Of a DNA stretch of 8,203 bases, positions 6,900 to 8,203 are shown in pieces; the stretch's first letter is position 1; each line of letters begins with the position of its first letter. Origin of the DNA: an uncultured Bacteroidales bacterium (GTDB lineage: Bacteria > Bacteroidota > Bacteroidia > Bacteroidales > UBA4417); contig CAIXAQ010000548.1 of NCBI GenBank assembly GCA_903917425.1, forward strand, positions 1 through 8,203, written 5' to 3'. The notes beneath the pieces were generated by a model that was not told where the DNA came from, did not search any database, and saw nothing but the letters and a program-made list of their open reading frames with translations. The position numbers and the translations under genes were made by a program.

Positions 6900-7586
6900 T
6901 TGGCTAAGAGGAAGCTTCAGCGTTTTGCTGAAAATGAAACATTCAGTCATTTTTTTCAACCCGGCTGGGAAGATCTTTCATCCGGATTTTCTTTGCGCGG
7001 GAAATGGAATACCGGTTTCTTCGGCAATGATAATCCGGTCATAATCGAGATGGGATGCGGTAAAGGAGAATACACTGTTGACCTGTCACATAAATACCCT
7101 GAACGCAACTTTATAGGAATCGATAAAAAAGGTGCCCGTATGTGGCGCGGAGCTAAAACCGTTTCGGAGGAAAATCGCAGCAATGTTGCCTTCGTGCGTA
7201 TCCGTGCCGAAAATATCTGCCAGGTTTTTAGTCCAGGCGAAGTGGATGAAATCTGGATCACTTTTCCTGAACCACAGCCCAATAGCCCAAGGCATAGCAA
7301 ACGATTTACTTCGCCCGAGTTTATCGAAAGGTACCGGAAACTGCTAAAGCCCGGAGGTGTTATTCATCTGAAAACCGATAACGACATGTTTTACCACTAT
7401 ACGTTGGATGTTATCAGGGAAGATGGTCATGAACTCCGGTACGAAAATACCGACCTTTATGCCAATCCCGCTGACCCTGAAGTAAAAGATGTGATTGATG
7501 TTCAAACCCATTATGAAAAAATATGGCTTGCCCAGGGGTTGACAATCAAATACCTGAGGTTTAAGCTTGGAAACCATAAGATTTAA
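6900..7586 (+). CDS. trmB: tRNA (guanine-N7)-methyltransferase
   Basis: TrmB uses S-adenosylmethionine to make m7G46 in the variable loop of tRNAs. The 228 residues match the family. The SAM-binding motif is IIEMGCGKGEY (48-58) with the acidic end of the next strand at FIGIDKKGARMW (71-82). WITFPEPQP (119-127), HSKRFTSPEFIERYRKLLKPGG (132-153 in total) and HLKTDN (156-161) are the TrmB-specific core, and the THYEKIWLAQG segment (203-213) is the C-terminal TxYE signature. The usual FPDP or FSDP Asp is Glu here (FPEP, E124). The start is TTG: MAKRKLQRFAEN resembles family N-termini, while the first internal Met (51) is inside the SAM motif. The gene lies 62 bp after the SPOR gene and is probably co-transcribed. 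Confidence 0.94.
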   Translation: MAKRKLQRFAENETFSHFFQPGWEDLSSGFSLRGKWNTGFFGNDNPVIIEMGCGKGEYTVDLSHKYPERNFIGIDKKGARMWRGAKTVSEENRSNVAFVRIRAENICQVFSPGEVDEIWITFPEPQPNSPRHSKRFTSPEFIERYRKLLKPGGVIHLKTDNDMFYHYTLDVIREDGHELRYENTDLYANPADPEVKDVIDVQTHYEKIWLAQGLTIKYLRFKLGNHKI

Positions 7587-7645
7587 AGCTCTTCCAGGCT
7601 TTTTGTTTCTAAATAAAGCAGTTGATTTTACTTCAGATTTAGTTT

Positions 7646-7990
7646 TTGACTGTGGCAAATGATATATCTTTTTTCGAAAAAGTGTATGCCGTAGTGGAGT
7701 TGATTCCTTATGGCAGGGCTACTTCTTATGGTGCTATCGCAAGATTTCTGGGCTCAGGCTGTTCATCGCGCATGGTTGGCTGGGCAATGAATGCATCTCA
7801 TCAGAAACTTCATCACATTCCAGCACACCGGGTAGTGAATCGTAATGGCTTGCTTACAGGTAAAAATCATTTTGGCGGACCGGATACCATGCGGCAACTT
7901 CTTGAAAGCGAAGGTATTGTCGTGGAAAATGACCAGATTATCAATTTCAATAATGTTTTCTGGGATCCGTCAAAGGAGTTGGAGCTATAG
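7646..7990 (+). CDS. Alkyltransferase-like protein (ATL, MGMT fold without the acceptor Cys)
   Basis: This small MGMT-fold DNA-binding domain keeps IPYGRATSYGAIARFLG (20-36), the presumed nucleotide-flipping Tyr28, the arginine-finger candidate Arg42 (SSRMVGWAMN) and IPAHRVVNRNG (58-68). The acceptor Cys of the PCHR motif is Ala60, so it cannot take up alkyl groups. By analogy with Atl1 and YbaZ-type proteins it would bind O6-alkylguanine lesions and flag them for nucleotide excision repair. The start is TTG at 7646 (114 residues) or GTG at 7652 (112 residues, MANDISFFEKVY). I slightly favour GTG from the usual family N-terminus; no ATG occurs before Met43. The gene lies 59 bp after trmB and may be the last of the series. 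Confidence 0.88.
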   Translation: MTVANDISFFEKVYAVVELIPYGRATSYGAIARFLGSGCSSRMVGWAMNASHQKLHHIPAHRVVNRNGLLTGKNHFGGPDTMRQLLESEGIVVENDQIINFNNVFWDPSKELEL

Positions 7991-8096
7991 TTCCTGCTGC
8001 TGAAAGGCTTGAAACAGACCGCGAAATTATACCGGAGAGGTTTACCCTCAATTTCAAAGCAATAAAATTCTTGATTATTCTGTATCATGCTCGCTT

Positions 8097-8120
8097 ATAA
8101 GAGTTTAGATAAACTTTTAT
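8097..8120 (+). terminator. A/T-rich hairpin after the ATL gene (weak terminator candidate)
   Basis: ATAAGAGTTT (8097-8106) pairs with AAACTTTTAT (8111-8120) around an AGAT loop: nine Watson-Crick pairs and one G-U. Only one G-C pair is present and no T-run follows the stem, so termination would be weak. Its right arm overlaps the first two bases of the ATG at 8119, so it could equally affect translation of the next gene. Nothing else was recognised between 7991 and 8096. Confidence 0.3.
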
Positions 8121-8203
8121 GTCATTGGATTTCATTCAGTGGCAATTCAAGACCATTCACTTCTTTCTGTTTTCGTTGCTATTTTCGTTTCCTGTAAAGA
8201 GAT
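8119..8203 (+). CDS. 5' end of a possible membrane protein gene (partial)
   Basis: From an ATG at 8119 the frame is open to the window edge (28 codons). An in-frame TAA at 8110-8112 rules out an earlier start. The peptide starts MSLDFIQWQFKTIHFFLFSL and continues hydrophobic, which fits a signal anchor or first membrane helix. No Shine-Dalgarno site or TAnnTTTG box precedes it. The family cannot be identified from so short a piece, and a chance open frame is possible. Confidence 0.4.
   Translation, partial: MSLDFIQWQFKTIHFFLFSLLFSFPVKR

Noticed and set aside
7585..7605. Short stem AAAGC / GCTTT followed by TTG after trmB
   Set aside because: Only five pairs, and the gap to the ATL gene is just 59 bp; too weak to call a terminator.

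Overview
The window reads as an ordinary chromosomal stretch of a Bacteroidota genome, most likely order Bacteroidales. The case rests on protein families, not on any database search: a Bacteroidota-type FadL-like beta-barrel protein, an archaeal/eukaryotic-type (type 3) prolyl-tRNA synthetase, an HU-like/transmembrane/SPOR protein of the HU-CCDC81 type, a Cys-less alkyltransferase-like protein, a Gram-negative CMP-KDO synthetase, and a TAnnTTTG promoter-like box. No rRNA, tRNA, CRISPR array, insertion sequence or phage gene was seen.

Layout. The left half is mainly on the minus strand. After the last codons of an unidentified plus-strand gene (1-90) and a bidirectional terminator (145-173) comes an outer-membrane beta-barrel gene (234-1682). 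It is interrupted by one in-frame TAA at 819-821 but is otherwise continuous. Upstream of it, on the same strand, is a very low-complexity Tyr/Gly/Ser/Asn-rich lipoprotein gene (1795-3339), preceded by a full-length Shine-Dalgarno sequence that is unusual for this phylum. A 124-bp divergent intergenic region (3340-3463) separates it from a plus-strand series: proS (3464-4939), kdsB (4968-5726), an HU-like/TM/SPOR gene (5776-6837), trmB (6900-7586) and an alkyltransferase-like gene (7646 or 7652 to 7990). The start of a possible membrane-protein gene (8119 onward) runs off the right edge.

How the genes fit together. The plus-strand genes are 28 to 65 bp apart and could be one transcript. They combine translation (proS, trmB), LPS inner-core synthesis (kdsB), cell envelope or division (SPOR protein) and alkylated-DNA recognition (ATL), so they look like a housekeeping series and not one pathway. 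The two minus-strand genes encode envelope proteins. Three of the five complete plus-strand genes need GTG or TTG starts, because the first internal ATG lies beyond conserved motifs.

I found no convincing new multi-gene system. The most interesting items are the single nonsense codon in the outer-membrane gene, the mosaic low-complexity lipoprotein with its strong ribosome binding site, the predicted link from cytoplasmic HU fold to periplasmic peptidoglycan in the SPOR protein, and substitutions at normally conserved positions in ProS, KdsB and TrmB.
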